A stretch of 64,000 nucleotides of DNA from Azorinus chamasolen (GCA_963576725.1 OY755241.1:60199071-60263070), one strand, 5' to 3'. Counted from the first letter of the stretch, positions 42,131 to 52,641 are shown. Translations and numbers: made by a program. Notes: generated by a model from the sequence alone, not told the origin.

Positions 42131-43064
42131 AGTTGAATCTATACCACCTTGGACTATTAAACCACCAAAAGTTATCTTTGAACTAACACGGCATAAAAAG
42201 TCTGAAACAAGCTCGCTTGAATTCAGTTCTTTTTTAAATGAAATAATTTCAAGATTTGAAGATTATGAACAAGTTTATACTGATGGTTCAAAAGATGATG
42301 AGAGAGTCGCAGCTGCCTTTGTGGCTGATGACACAGAGACAAAATTTCGGCTTCCTGATAATGCCTCCATTTTTTCAGCAGAGATCAAAGCTATTGATTT
42401 AGCTCTTGATTATATTGCTGGAAAATCATATGGTAAACATATAATCTTTTCGGATTCTCTTTCTGTTTTACAATCTCTGAGTAAATGTTCTACAAAAAAT
42501 GTTCTTATTAAAAAACTTGTTTTAAAATACCATGAAATGTCTTATTCAAAAGATGTAATATTTTGTTGGATACCTAGTCATTGTGGAATACAGGGTAACG
42601 AGAGGGCGGATCTTGCAGCGAAGTCTGCGCTTGAATCGCCTGAATCTGATATGAGATTACCGTATTCGGATTTCAAACCACAAATTACTAGACATATTCT
42701 ATATAAATGGCAGGAGTCTTGGAATGATGAAATTCATAACAAGCTCCATGCTGTTAAACCTATTTTAGGTGAACATCTTTGTTCATGCTTACCAATTCGG
42801 CGTGATGAGGTCGTATTGGCCAGAATAAGAATTGGACATTCTTTTTTAACTCATTCATTTTTACTGAAAGGTGAAGTTCAACCTGAATGTTTGTTTTGTT
42901 TTGAGCCTTATACAATTCAGCACATTCTCATTGAATGTCCTGATTTAATCTTAATCAGAGATAGGTTCTTTCAAGCAGATTCCCTAAGGGAACTGTTTGA
43001 GCTGGTTGAAATACCAAAAATATTTGATTTTTTAAAAGCCATTAATATATATTCTAAAATTTAA
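42131..43064 (+). pseudogene. LINE B ORF2 continuation: RNase H domain, displaced by one frameshift
   Basis: Open from 42130 (STKVESIPPWTIKPPKV) to the stop at 43062 in the frame offset by +1 from the RT. RNase H catalytic residues are all present: D in YTDGSKDD (42282), E in SAEIKAIDLAL (42381), D in IIFSDSLSVLQS (42453), and the end helix in WIPSHCGIQGNERADLAAKS (D at 42609). The C-terminal CLFCFEPYTIQHILIECPD is a CxxC module shared by all copies. The break lies near 42119, in tttagtcttcaact. A programmed shift cannot be excluded, but the other copies read through in frame here (for example 61480-61560), so mutation is likelier. Confidence 0.8.
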
Positions 43065-43261
43065 AAGGTATATTTTTAGAATGTCGATTATGTTTTGTCC
43101 TTATTCTATTTACAATCCTGTTGATCGGGACTGACATTTACATAATCTAGTGAGATTGTCTTTATTTGATTTCATCATATAGTTTTATTTACATTATTTA
43201 TTCGGCCCTATATGACCATCAGTGTCGATGGGCCGTAAAACACCATTCATTCATTCATTCA
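43065..43261 (+). other. LINE B 3' UTR and ATTC-type tail
   Basis: Contains ttgatcgggactgacattta, cggccctatatgaccatcag, gggccgtaaaacacc and four to five ATTC repeats. The same end occurs on the minus strand at 13207-13546, 16393-16437 and 58803-59024. Confidence 0.85.
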
Positions 43262-43273
43262 TTATCCCTTCGG
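43262..43273 (+). repeat. Right target-site duplication of LINE B
   Basis: ttatcccttcgg, identical to 37458-37469. Confidence 0.9.
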
Positions 43274-43344
43274 ATTTAGAACTGTTTTATCCAGGATGCA
43301 TAATGTTTGACTCTTTTGAAGTATTATGTAGACCCATTCTGTAA

Positions 43345-43575
43345 TGACAAAACCCCTCATGCAAATAACGAAAAGCTGAATGTGGTGCAAAATGCTTACT
43401 ACAAATATAAGCTGAATGAATATCAACGAAAAGAAAGGGATAGAATCTGGCCGAAGGTTTTGAAGGAAAATTTGTTAAATACTTAAAACAAAGAATCAAG
43501 AGCGAGAGAAGCAAGATCAAGCTTGAAGAAATGTTTGATGCACAGTCGAAAAGATTGAAGACAGTATGATGAGTT
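43345..43575 (+). pseudogene. Decayed coding fragment, paralogue of 34246-34510
   Basis: Reads PHANNEKLNVVQNAYYKYKL, NEYQRKERDRIWPKVLKE and, with one frameshift, KIKLEEMFDAQSKRLKT before a stop. It is charged and helical. It shares nucleotide identity with 34246-34510 over ~170 bp. Position and copy number suggest the C-terminus of an unknown transposon protein. Confidence 0.4.
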
Positions 43576-44729
43576 AGCATGTATGTAAACATCAACTTTT
43601 ATTTGCTCGACTTTTCGAGGAAAAATTGTCTAGGTACTGTCGTGACAAAAAAAGCGGCTGAACATGGCCGATATTGCTAAAAACAGAATATATTTATAAA
43701 TCCTATATAGTATTGAGCAGATTTTTATATGGCAATACCTTGTGTGTTTCAAGCTATTTACAAATGACGCGCTAGCTGTTCATGCATCCTCAATTATAAT
43801 AAACCTTATTGGTTACAACTCCAGACGAAGCACTGGAAAAGGAGCTGTGATTTCTTTAATTTTCATCTATTTATAGATACAACGATATCAACTTCGGCTG
43901 CATCGGCGCATTCTTCACGTTCAATGGCCAAATCACACGTGTCATGTTGACACCAACCATAAGCTGATTAGGTGGGGGTTTTGTCATTTCGGTTGTGATT
44001 GACGGATTCAGTAGATTGGTGATGTTTAGACAACAGATCAGATTCCTTGCTCAAAGGTTTCGCAAAGCTACTGAAACGTTCGCTATCCCTTGCTGTGCAA
44101 GAACTGACCAGGGTATGGAACACATTAGGATTGCAGAATTTATGTATGAAAGACGAGGTAGCCACTGAATTCTAACCCGAAAAAGCACACATCGAGACTG
44201 GCGAGATGTGTATGACGGTATGGATGTTGATAAGATTGAATCTCACTAGCTTGAGCCTCGTAAGGATGGTATTTGTGTTTATATCATTCATGTTTTGGAA
44301 CCCAATAATTTGGTCTAAATTGCAGGGACTGTTTGTACCTGGGGGGGGGGGGGGGCATAATTACCAGAAGTTCATTTCATTCGAACTTCTGTTCAGAATT
44401 ATAAACACATTCCCTGCAATTTTGAACTAGTGATACTTCACTGTATTTTTACCAATAGTTTTACTAACATGAAATTGTAGAAGTAGTCAATTTTTAGCTT
44501 ACCAAACAATTTTCTTTTACAAACATTACCATCTGCGGCAGTTCTGAAATTATTTTTCCAAAATTTTTGAAAGCATTATAACCGTGACAGTTGGGATCTT
44601 AGGTCAGACTCCTAATTACTCGATGGCTTATCTGAATCCATTGTTTACAAATGTAAACATCCACTACGCCAAGAGTATGCATAAAGTTAAAATAACAGGG
44701 ATTAAGTAAACAAATTGGACCATAAATGG
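43576..44729. other. No gene; poly-G run with nearby hairpin
   Basis: A 15-16 base G run at 44341-44356 is followed by a stem agaagttc...gaacttct (44370-44394). No credible gene; frames through this area are short and featureless. Confidence 0.45.
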
Positions 44730-45060
44730 CTAGACCGCTTACCCGAGGACACTGGGGTAAAATTTGAACAATTTTAGTAGAGGTACATTACATGATGGTA
44801 CAAACCTAAATTTGGAAGCCCTAGGCTTTAAATTTTTTATTAAGAATTGTAAACTTTTGAAATTTGTCATCCGAGCTATACAAAACTAAAAGCCACTCGG
44901 CTTCATTCTAAACCTAGGTAAAATTTTGTGATATTTGTGACCCCGCAGGGCCATTTTTGACCCCATGGGCATAATTCAAACAATTTTGTAGAGGTCCATT
45001 TGATAATGCTACATAGTACATACCAACAATCACAGGTCTCAAGATTTACATAGGATTATA
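44730..45060 (-). mobile_element. Fragment of fourth-family tandem-core element
   Basis: The reverse complement contains two diverged units: atggacctctacaaaattgt with ttgaattatgccc, and gtacctctactaaaattgtt with caaatttt, plus the ggtcaaaaatggccctgcgg block. The ends are not identifiable. Confidence 0.5.
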
Positions 45061-45601
45061 TACCGGTAGCAATAATCATAACAATACTTGTGCCCCGCCC
45101 TTGATCAAGCATTTGAAGTAGCCAGTTTTTACTGTACAATATCAAATGAATGGAAAGGTAGAAATTATCAAAATGAACAAATAATATACATGAAAACATC
45201 TATATACAACTATATGCACTATGAAAATATATGCTCAAATAAAAAGTTCAGGACGAGCTAGATGAGGTGATGTGAATTTACAGTTTAAAATTACTTTAAG
45301 TAACCATTCAAAACTTGTATGTGTATTCTACAAGAATTATGGCAGCATGCAGAAAGTGTGTTGGTTTGTGTTGATTTACGTCTATTTCTGCTCACTATGG
45401 GCTGATTGGACGCCCCAGAGAGAGGGGAGAGGATACAGAGAAACCCGGGCGCGATGCCCTATTCTTATTATTATTTCTCTGGTTCTTTTAGATGTCCAGT
45501 GTAAAGCACTGATACATCATACCTCGGATTATAGTCTCGTCCGAAGGACTTTGTCCGGCGGAGGATTTGCAGAAAGTGCATTTCAATTTTTTCAGCATTC
45601 C
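45061..45601. other. No gene recognised
   Basis: A frame at 45272-45616 has WTPQREGRGYRETRARCP and IHHTSDYSLVRRTLSGGGF, embedded in locally GC-richer DNA, but no family is recognisable. Confidence 0.35.
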
Positions 45602-45668
45602 TTTATTCTGTATTAACAGTTTACACATTTTATCCGAAACTGTTAATACAGAATAAAATGTGTAAACT
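45602..45668. repeat. Two interleaved perfect inverted repeats
   Basis: A 21-base arm at 45602-45622 pairs with 45637-45657, and a 16-base arm at 45618-45633 pairs with 45653-45668. The pairings overlap and alternate (A B A' B'), so they cannot both form one simple hairpin but could form a pseudoknot. Confidence 0.85.
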
Positions 45669-46837
45669 ACTGATTTCTAAAGCTTTTCATCCTTTATGCC
45701 TCCACCGAAACAAAGTTTGTGACCACTTATTAGAATTGTAACTTTGCGACCATTCTGGTCAGCGGTCACAACATAGTGTTTCTTGGAGGTATAAGTATTT
45801 AAATTTTTGATATAACGTTATCTAGAGTTCTAATTAAACTGTCATTTGTCTTTCATGATCTCCTGGTGTCTTAACTAAATGGTCATTTAAAAGGGTTTGA
45901 ATGTATTGTACAGTCAAACTTGTATTTTAAAACCACTGACTGAAGATGCATGGTGATCTGAAAATACATGACTGCTTTATGCAGGACATAAGTAATACAG
46001 AAAGCTCCAATATTTAAGCAAGTATACAGAAAGCTCCAATATTTAAGCCTTGTACTTAGTTAATTCCTCCTGTACAGATGGGCGGACAGACAGACGGGGT
46101 GATTCCTATCTACCCCACCAAACTTGATTGCGGGGGTATAAACATGACAAGACAGACAGATGGGCACGGGAAAGTGATCTTTAAGTACCATTTTTTAAGA
46201 ACGGACGGACAAAGAGGGATTACGGTATACCCCCAAGTTTGTTGTAGGGGTATAATAACCCATCTTGAGTATTCCGCATTCATTGTAAGCCATAGAATGT
46301 ATTTGAAAATGCATAGTCATACAACTTGTAGAGTTCTTTTTGTCCTGGTAGTTTGTTTGTTGCAGTAGCCCTAGGCAATGTCAGCGTATTAATACGTGTA
46401 CTAGCAATAGGTATATAAATATCACCGGCTGCACAAAACCCTATTGCTTGGTGTATCTTAAATCCAAGAAGAAGCTCCTCATGTTTAAAGTTTTTAATCA
46501 TAATGTCCTATTCCAACTAAGGGGGATCTTTGTTTTTTATGTAGGTTTATCTTTACCTACCCCCTTATCCCATAGACACACATTTTGATGTTTCCTGCAT
46601 CTGCAAACAGGGTAGACCCAGATCAGATCGCTCAAATAGGAGTCGTCTGATCAGGGTCTGCTCCGTTTGCTAATGGAATTTGAAGGTCTGTTTCTTTGCT
46701 ATCTAGAATGTATACACTTTTGCACCTTCCATATATCGTAATTACTATTTTTTCCATGAATATTCAGTAGGTATTGGAATTTGGAATAAACATAGAACTT
46801 TATGTTTGATGTTAAACAGAATTATAAACTTTTGCAG
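45669..46837. other. No gene; tandem-core element ends and a small duplication
   Basis: At 46075-46256, two consecutive pearl-like right ends are seen (gggcggacagacagacgggg ... gattgcgggggtataa; acggacggacaaagaggg ... gtaggggtataa). At 46000-46046, a 26 bp unit gtatacagaaagctccaata is repeated. A palindromic repeat copy follows at 46603-46670. A typical intron end (cttttgcag) stands at 46837. Confidence 0.5.
46603..46670. repeat. Palindromic repeat family P70, copy 1
   Basis: gcaaacagggtagacccaga on the left mirrors ctgatcagggtctgctccgtttgc on the right around aaataggag. Related copies lie at 50504-50571, 53271-53336, 54048-54115, 54546-54616, 55101-55131 (half) and 55386-55436. Confidence 0.65.
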
Positions 46838-47064
46838 GTTATGTTTGATGGCAGAGACAAAATCATTGATTTGGTGGCCAGATGACCAGGTGCAACCCAT
46901 GACAGCCGAATTTTACGAGAAAGTGTTGTGTTCCGTCTGTTTGAAGGTGGACACATCCCAGGTGCACACCGATATCTACTTGGAGACAGTGGTTACCCCT
47001 GCAAGAGCTGGTTGCTAAAACCATATTTTAATCCAAACCCAGGTTCACAGATACAATACAACAG
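46838..47064 (+). pseudogene. PIF/Harbinger transposase, exon with DDE core
   Basis: After an acceptor-like cttttgcag, the frame reads VMFDGRDKIIDLVAR-stop-PGATHDSRI, then ESVVFRLFEGGHI and YLLGDSGYPCKSWLLKPY, ending QYN plus two bases of an Arg codon. This is the HARBI1-type DDE_4 nuclease: D near the start, THDS as the second catalytic block, and the GDSGYP signature. The one stop (TGA at Trp of W-P-G) shows it is a pseudogene. It joins in phase to 50948 across a GT-AG interval. The N-terminal exons were not found. Confidence 0.75.
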
Positions 47065-47478
47065 GTATGTCCGGCGTATGTGCGTCGTGCGTACGTCAAC
47101 AGTTTACTTAAACATCTTCAACTCTGGAACTACAAAGCCAAGAGCTTTGATATGTAGTATGATGTAATGGTCCTCTACAAAGATTTTTCAAATTATGTCC
47201 AGGACAAAAATGGCCCCGCGCCAGGGCTTATCAGTTTTTCATAGGAAAATATTCTTCTCTAAAAATGTAAGGCATAGTCCTTTACTATTTGGTATGTAGC
47301 ATTATCTAATGGTCCTCTATTAAAATTGTTCTAATTATGACCCCAGGACAAAAATGGCCCCGCCCCAGGGCTTACCATTTTTCATAGGAAAATCTTTAAA
47401 AAATCGTCTTCTCTGAAACTGTAAGGCATAGACCTTTGATATTTGGTATGTAGCATGATCTAATGGTCCTCTACTAAT

Positions 47479-48017
47479 GGAAAAGTAGTAAAGTCAAGCA
47501 GGCAAAGCCACATGCAAGACGCAACCACCACCAAAACACCGATAGACAGCATGACACACACACACACAACCACACACCCAAACGCACACGCACACACACA
47601 TACGAAATGAACACAGAAAACACCAAAAGACACACAAGAAACAGGGACAAACGTTCCACAACATGAACAAACCACAAGCACAAAGACGCAAGGCAAACAA
47701 AAGGAAGGGTGACAAAGAGAGTACCGCCTTGGCACGGTCAGCAGCAAAAACACCACTGGGGGTTTAAACCGGTTTACGGACGTCCTAACCTCACACTTCT
47801 CTCAAAGTCACCCTAGCTTTACAAATATTGTAAATAAAGGTATCCCCGCTGGACTTACCCACAACATAGACGACGGTGAACACAGGGCAACATGTAAAAC
47901 ATAGCATAATAACTGTGACAATCCGTCAAATATGTACTCAATGGCTTTGCTGAAGTCAGAGCACCTGCAGGTAAGCCGTTAAGGGCACGACAGGGAAAAA
48001 ATAATAATTATAAAAAT
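47479..48017 (-). mobile_element. Penelope-like 3' trailer and UTR
   Basis: The minus strand follows the familiar order: ggggatacctttatttacaa, taaaccggtttaaaccccc, ccgtgccaaggcggtact, then a T/G-rich UTR ending gcttgactttactacttttcc. The array unit is cut at tctacta|agattgttcaaa, with taa on both sides. The long Cys/Val-rich frames here are low-complexity artefacts. Confidence 0.65.
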
Positions 48018-48816
48018 AAGATTGTTCAAATTATGACCCCTGTCCCAAAAATGGAAAATCTTCTTCTCTGAAAATGTAAGGAATAGACCTTAGTATTTGG
48101 TATTTAGCATGATCTAATGGTCCTCTACTAAGATTGTTCAAATTATGACCCCCAGGACAAAAATGACCCCGCACCGGGACTAATCAGTTTTTCATAGGAA
48201 AATCTTTAAAAATCTTCTTCTCTAAAATTATAGAAATTATAAGGTATAGACCTTTGATATTGGGTATGTAACATTATTTAATGGTCCTCTACCAAGATTA
48301 TTCAAATTATGATCCCCGGACCAAAAATAGCCCCGCCCAAGGGGTTTTTCATTGGAAAATCTTTAAAAATCTTCTTCTCCAGAACTGTAAGGTCTAGGCC
48401 CTTGATATTTGGTATGTGGCATCATCTAATGGTTTTCTACCATGATTGTTCAAATTATTACCCCTGGGTCAAAAATGGCCCCGCCCTGGGGCTTATCAGT
48501 TTTTCATATGAAAAGCTTTAATAATATTCACCAAAACTAAGGCAGAGATCTTTAATATTTGTCATGTAGCGCGATCTAATAGTTTTCTACCAAGATTGTT
48601 CAAATTATGTCCCCTGGGTCAAAAAATGGCCCCGCCCTGGGGCTTATCAGTTTTTCATATGAAAAGCTTTAATAATATTCTTCTCCAAAACTAAGCCAGA
48701 GACCTTTAAATATTTGGCATGTAGCGCTATCTAATGGTTTTCTACCAAGATTGTTCAAATTATTACCCCTGGGTCAAAAATGGCCCCGCCCTGGGGCTTA
48801 TCAGTTTTTCATATGA

Positions 48817-49936
48817 CAAGAGGGCCAAGATGGCCCTTAATCGCTCACCTGATTACCATAGATTTAAGATTTTTGCAGGGTAGCCCATGGGTAGGGTCAA
48901 TATTGACCTTGGGGACAATATATGAACAATGCTGATAGTGGATTATGAGCAGCGGGTTCATGAGCAGTGGTTCTGCAGAACAAGATTTTCAAAGATTTAG
49001 TATATTGATTTTATCAAGACAATGATTCTGACCAATGAAGATTGGGCTAAAAATGTGCTCTATAAAGTATTTTCTCTAAGATTTGACCTAGTGACCTACT
49101 TTTTATTCCCACCCATCCTATGATCACACTCAAGCTTGATGTCACCAAGACGAACACTCTGAGCAAGTTTGAGGAAGACTGGGCTAAAAATTGGCCACTG
49201 GAGTGTAAACTAGATTTCTCTAAGATATGACCCAGTGACCTACTTTTTGACCTCATATAACCCACTTTCAAAATTGTCCAAGATTTTATTAGGACAATCA
49301 TTCTGACCAATTTTCATGAAGATTTGGCTATAAATGTGACTTCTAGAGTGTTCACAAGGTTTTCGTACTATTTGACCTAGTTTTAAACCCCACATAAGCC
49401 ACTTTCAAACTCATTTGAGATTTTATCAAGACAATCATTATGACTAAGCTTCATAAAGATTGGACTAAAATTGTGATCACAATGTTTTTCTACTGTTTGA
49501 CCTAGTGACCTAGTTTTCAACTCTACTTGACCCACTTTCGAACTCGTCCGAGATTTTATCAAGACATTCATTCTGACCAAGTTTCATAAGGATTGGACTA
49601 GAATTGTGACCACTAGAGTGTTCACAAGGTTTTTCTACTGTTTGACCTAGTGACCTAGTTTTTTACCCAACAAAATCCATTTTTCAAACTCCTCCGAAAT
49701 TTGATCAAGACAATCATTCTGACAAAGTTTCATGAAAATTGGGCTTAAAATGTGACCTGTAGAGGGTTCACAAGGTTTTCCTACTATTTGACATAGAATG
49801 GTCATTCATTCTGACCAAGTTTCATGAAGATTAGACTACAATTGTGACCAGTAGAGTGTTCACAAGCAAATTGTTGACGACACACGACGGACATTAAACT
49901 CTCCCAAAAGCTCACCCTGAGCTCTGCTCAGGTGAG
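48817..49936 (-). mobile_element. Inverted member of the tandem-core family, nested in the array
   Basis: Its minus-strand start is gagctcacctgagcagagct with a stem cctgagc aga gctcagg, and its end is ggtgagcgattaagggccat then cttggccctcttgtc. The internal units differ from the host array: they carry tgacctagtgacctag, caaactcgtccgagattt and attctgaccaagtttcatg. So the ends are shared but the cores are different. Confidence 0.65.
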
Positions 49937-50440
49937 CTCAAAAGCTTTAATAATATTCTCCAAAACTAAGGCAGAGACCTTATATATTTGGCATGTAGCG
50001 CTATCAAATAGTTTTCTACCAAGATTGTTCAAATTATGTCCCCTGGGTTGAAAATGGCCCGCCCGGGGACATATCAGTTTTTCATAGGAAAGTTTTAAAA
50101 AAATCTTCTCTTAAAAATCTTTAAAAGTCTTCTCTGAACTTGTAAGGCATAGACCTTAGATATTTGGTATGTTGCATTATCTAATAGTCCTCTACCAAAA
50201 TTTTCAAATTATGAACCCCGGATCAAAAATGGCCCGCCCTGGGGCTTAACAGTTTTTCATAGGAAATTTTTTAAAATATCTTCTCCTCCAAATCTTTAAG
50301 GTCTAGACTCTTTATATTTAGTATGTAGCATCATCTAATGGTTTTCTACCAAGAATTTTCAAATTATGTAATCTGTCATTGAAATCATTAATGTTATGAA
50401 CAGGTGAGCGATTAAGGGTCATCATGGCCCTCTTATTTAA

Positions 50441-50947
50441 AGTTCCCAGTAAATGAATGACCGCTTAACAATTTCCTTAAAATAAATTCATTTTCTAGCA
50501 TTTGCAGACAGAACAGACCCTGATTAGACAACTCCTGTATGATTCATATAATTTGGGTCTACTATGTTTGCTAGTGGAATGAAGTATTGTTTCTTTCCTT
50601 TCTAAATTTTTTTTTCAGATTTTTTTAGTTTGATACCATTGTGATAAATAGAGCATGGCCAAATGCTCTATTTATCACAATGGTTTAAACAGGTGAATTA
50701 CAGACACAGAAATGCATATTTATTGAGGAAAGGGTTAAGATGGGTGAGGCTCATACCAAATACTAAAATCGTCATTTCTCCATCAAACCCTTTACTGAGA
50801 CCACTATATAGAATCCCCTCGAAGAGACAATTCTAAATAGTGACCACAGTATGAGGTAAGGTGGAGAAATAACGGAGTTATTCTTGAAAATGTTTATATA
50901 TATGCAACCTATAAGGACCTCTGTATATGAAATAAAAATTAATTCAG
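50441..50947. other. Remainder of Harbinger intron, two hairpin repeats
   Basis: Contains P70 copy 2 (50504-50571) and a perfect 22 bp hairpin at 50635-50684. It ends with an acceptor-like ttaattcag at 50939-50947. Confidence 0.55.
50635..50684. repeat. Perfect 22 bp hairpin
   Basis: accattgtgataaatagagc-at, a six-base loop (ggccaa), then the exact complement. A related, looser copy with the same outer arm (accattgtgataaatagagc) is at 51378-51445. Confidence 0.9.
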
Positions 50948-51068
50948 AGCCCACAAAATAACAAGAGCCGCTGTGGAGAGAGGGATTGGCCAGCTGAAAA
51001 GAAGATGGGGGGTACTACATGGTGAGATCAGACTGAAGCCAGAGAAAGTATGTAGGGAAGTTAGATAG
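50948..51068 (+). pseudogene. PIF/Harbinger transposase, last exon
   Basis: Following aattcag, the joined codon gives Arg, then AHKITRAAVERGIGQLKRRW and GVLHGEIRLKPEKVCREV before a TAG. This is the C-terminal block of HARBI1-type nucleases: Y-N-R-x-H-x-x-T-R-x-x-V-E-x-x-x-G-x-x-K-R-R, the last catalytic Glu being in VERGIG. It ends earlier than most relatives (no ACAVLHN block), so it is truncated by the stop. The exact phase match with 46838-47064 supports one gene of at least two exons. Confidence 0.75.
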
Positions 51069-51633
51069 TGATACGGACTCTGATGTTTTGGAAGTACCAG
51101 TACTATGATACATGCCATTCATGTAATTTAGTGGAAAAACCACCGTGTAAAAGGTATATATTTTCAAATGGATTCAATAGATTCTATTTATAAAAAATAA
51201 CAATGGATAGTGGCCTTTGACACAGACTAAAAGCCCAATTAGGATACCCATTAAGTCTTAACTTATTTAACCCATTTCCTCATAGGCTAATTTCAATTCC
51301 TACCTCTTTGAATAAATCTACCGAAAAGGAGCATTAACTAGAGATAAGCAAAATTTTAAAAAAAATTGTAGTTTGAAACCATTGTGATAAATAGAGCTAT
51401 TGCTTCTATAGGAGCAGAAGCAATTGATGTATTCATCACAATGCGTATTTATGGAGGAAAATAATACAGCTAATTAAGCATACTGTACCAATGAATGCAA
51501 CTTATCTAATTTCACAAAGGGTCATAACTCTTAAGAATTGCAATTCGAGTTATGGTCCATTATTCTTCATTAATATGTATTGAAACATTTTATTTATTAC
51601 AGAGTGATCCTCACATGTGAAGTGTTACATAAC
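51069..51633. other. No gene; second copy of the 22 bp hairpin arm
   Basis: At 51378-51445, accattgtgataaatagagc is followed by a different inner part (ttgcttc...gaagcaa) and a partly matching right arm (tcatcacaatg). Confidence 0.5.
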
Positions 51634-51994
51634 CAGGGTTTCTCTTGGGTGATAAAAATGAGGGTCACAATGTCCCCCATAAAAAATAAGTGGGGGTCAT
51701 TTGTGAAAACAGGGGGTCACATTGAAAATTTAGGGTTTTTCCGAAAACTTAAAGAGAACAAAGAAAGAGAGGCAACTTCAGTATTTTACTATGAACAGTT
51801 ATCAACACTATCATTTTCTTTTGCAGGAAACTTACAGAGAGAGAAAAAACTATTAACACATAAATTTGACTTGTATCATCTATGAACAACAGAATTTGAG
51901 CAGTGCTCAATCAGCCTGAGATATCCAAGGTGCTACTTCCACTGGTACACCTAGACCACTTGAAGTTTTTTAAAGTCAGAGAGAATTTCAGAAA

Positions 51995-52255
51995 TTACTT
52001 CTTTCTAGCTTTAGCAACTCCAAATGCTCTGGCTGCAGAAAAGAAATCAATACCAGTGTCTGCCTCTGGGCCATTTAACCTTATCATCAAAAGTCTATCA
52101 AGCCTTTCAGGGCTTAACCTGTTCCTAAGTTTGGATTTTAATCCATTTTGATGGAAAATTCCCCTTTCACAAGGAGCACTTGACACAGGTATTACTAGGG
52201 CAACAGAGGCCAGCAGTACTAAATCTGGATAAATATCACTGTACTCAGCAAGCAA
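51995..52255 (-). pseudogene. hAT transposase C-terminal dimerisation region
   Basis: 86 residues: EYSDIYPDLVLLASVALVIP, then SSAPCERGIFHQNGLKSKLR, then LSPERLDRLLMIRLNGPEAD. The pattern (P-x-L-x-x-x-A-x-x-x-L-x-I-P-x-S-S-x-x-C/S-E-R-x-F, then R-x-R-L-S-P-E-x-x-x-x-L-M-x-I) is the hAT C-terminal domain, used for dimerisation and containing the last part of the RNase H-like fold. The open frame ends after a basic tail (VAKARKK). It is separated from the N-terminal part by only about 140 bp, far too little for the catalytic region. Confidence 0.75.
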
Positions 52256-52395
52256 CAGCTGAAATTTGCAAAATCTCCATAGTCTGCTAGATGAGATACA
52301 ACAAGGTGTTTGAATTGTAAAAATTGGCCTTTGTACCTGTCAATATCTAGCATAATGTTCACACAAAGTGTTTAACTGATCAGTGCCATATGTCA

Positions 52396-52641
52396 TCAAG
52401 TTTGCCTGATTATCAGGGTTTGCTTTGTTTTAATAGACGGGTCGCACATCATTTTACCATCAGTCAAAAACAACCAGTCATGCTTGGAAAGCCACGTTTC
52501 ACAAAATCCCCGAGGCTTACTAGGACAGGACTTTTTTGGGGAACTTGGACCTAGTGATTGTGATTCGTTTAGATCATCAGTCAGATTAGTGTCAGGTTCA
52601 TTCCGGGACTTAAAAAAGGCAGGAAGTTTCAACTGCGACAT
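52396..52641 (-). pseudogene. hAT transposase N-terminal region (TTF-type zinc finger like)
   Basis: 81 residues beginning MSQLKLPAFFKSRNEPD, an acidic/Ser-rich stretch, then RGFCETWLSKHDWLFLTDGK and MMCDPSIKTK. Many hAT proteins of the TTF/ZMYM-linked type start with a short region and then a W-L-x-x-x-x-W-L...C-x-x-C motif; here the last Cys of the pair appears replaced (CDPS). An ATG at 52641 is a reasonable start. It is followed by stops and the internal deletion. Confidence 0.55.

Larger units (their letters stand above)
37470..43261 (+). mobile_element. LINE B: full-length I-group non-LTR retrotransposon
   Basis: About 5.8 kb between perfect 12 bp target duplications. A 5' UTR of ~630 bp, GC-richer than its surroundings, opens with a hairpin (ccccctgctggcggggg). 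Next come ORF1 with zinc knuckles (38098-39363), a 25 bp gap, ORF2 endonuclease-RT (39389-42130), RNase H after one frameshift (to 43064), a 3' UTR containing cggccctatatgaccatcag and gggccgtaaaacacc, and an ATTC-type tail. The coding parts show no stops except the one frameshift, so this is a young copy. It is the reference against which the other LINE fragments can be read. Confidence 0.9.
47065..50440 (+). mobile_element. Tandem-core element (fourth family) filling the Harbinger intron
   Basis: From atgtccggcgtatgtgcgtc at 47067, about a dozen units of the family described at 35370-36887 run to ggtgagcgattaaggg and tcatcatggccctctt (to 50440). The usual left hairpin is missing, and the array begins exactly at the exon end. 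Two insertions interrupt it: a minus-strand Penelope end (47479-48017) and an inverted member of the same family (48817-49936). Confidence 0.7.

Noticed and set aside
43262..43273. Possible chance match of the LINE B target duplication
   Set aside because: Twelve identical bases lie exactly at the tail end and just before the GC-rich 5' UTR start, with non-matching flanks; chance is unlikely, so it was kept as a TSD.
47460..47756. Long Cys/Val-rich frames on the minus strand (also 54606-54821)
   Set aside because: They are translations of the T/G-rich Penelope 3' UTR; several overlapping frames are open at once and there is no conserved protein.
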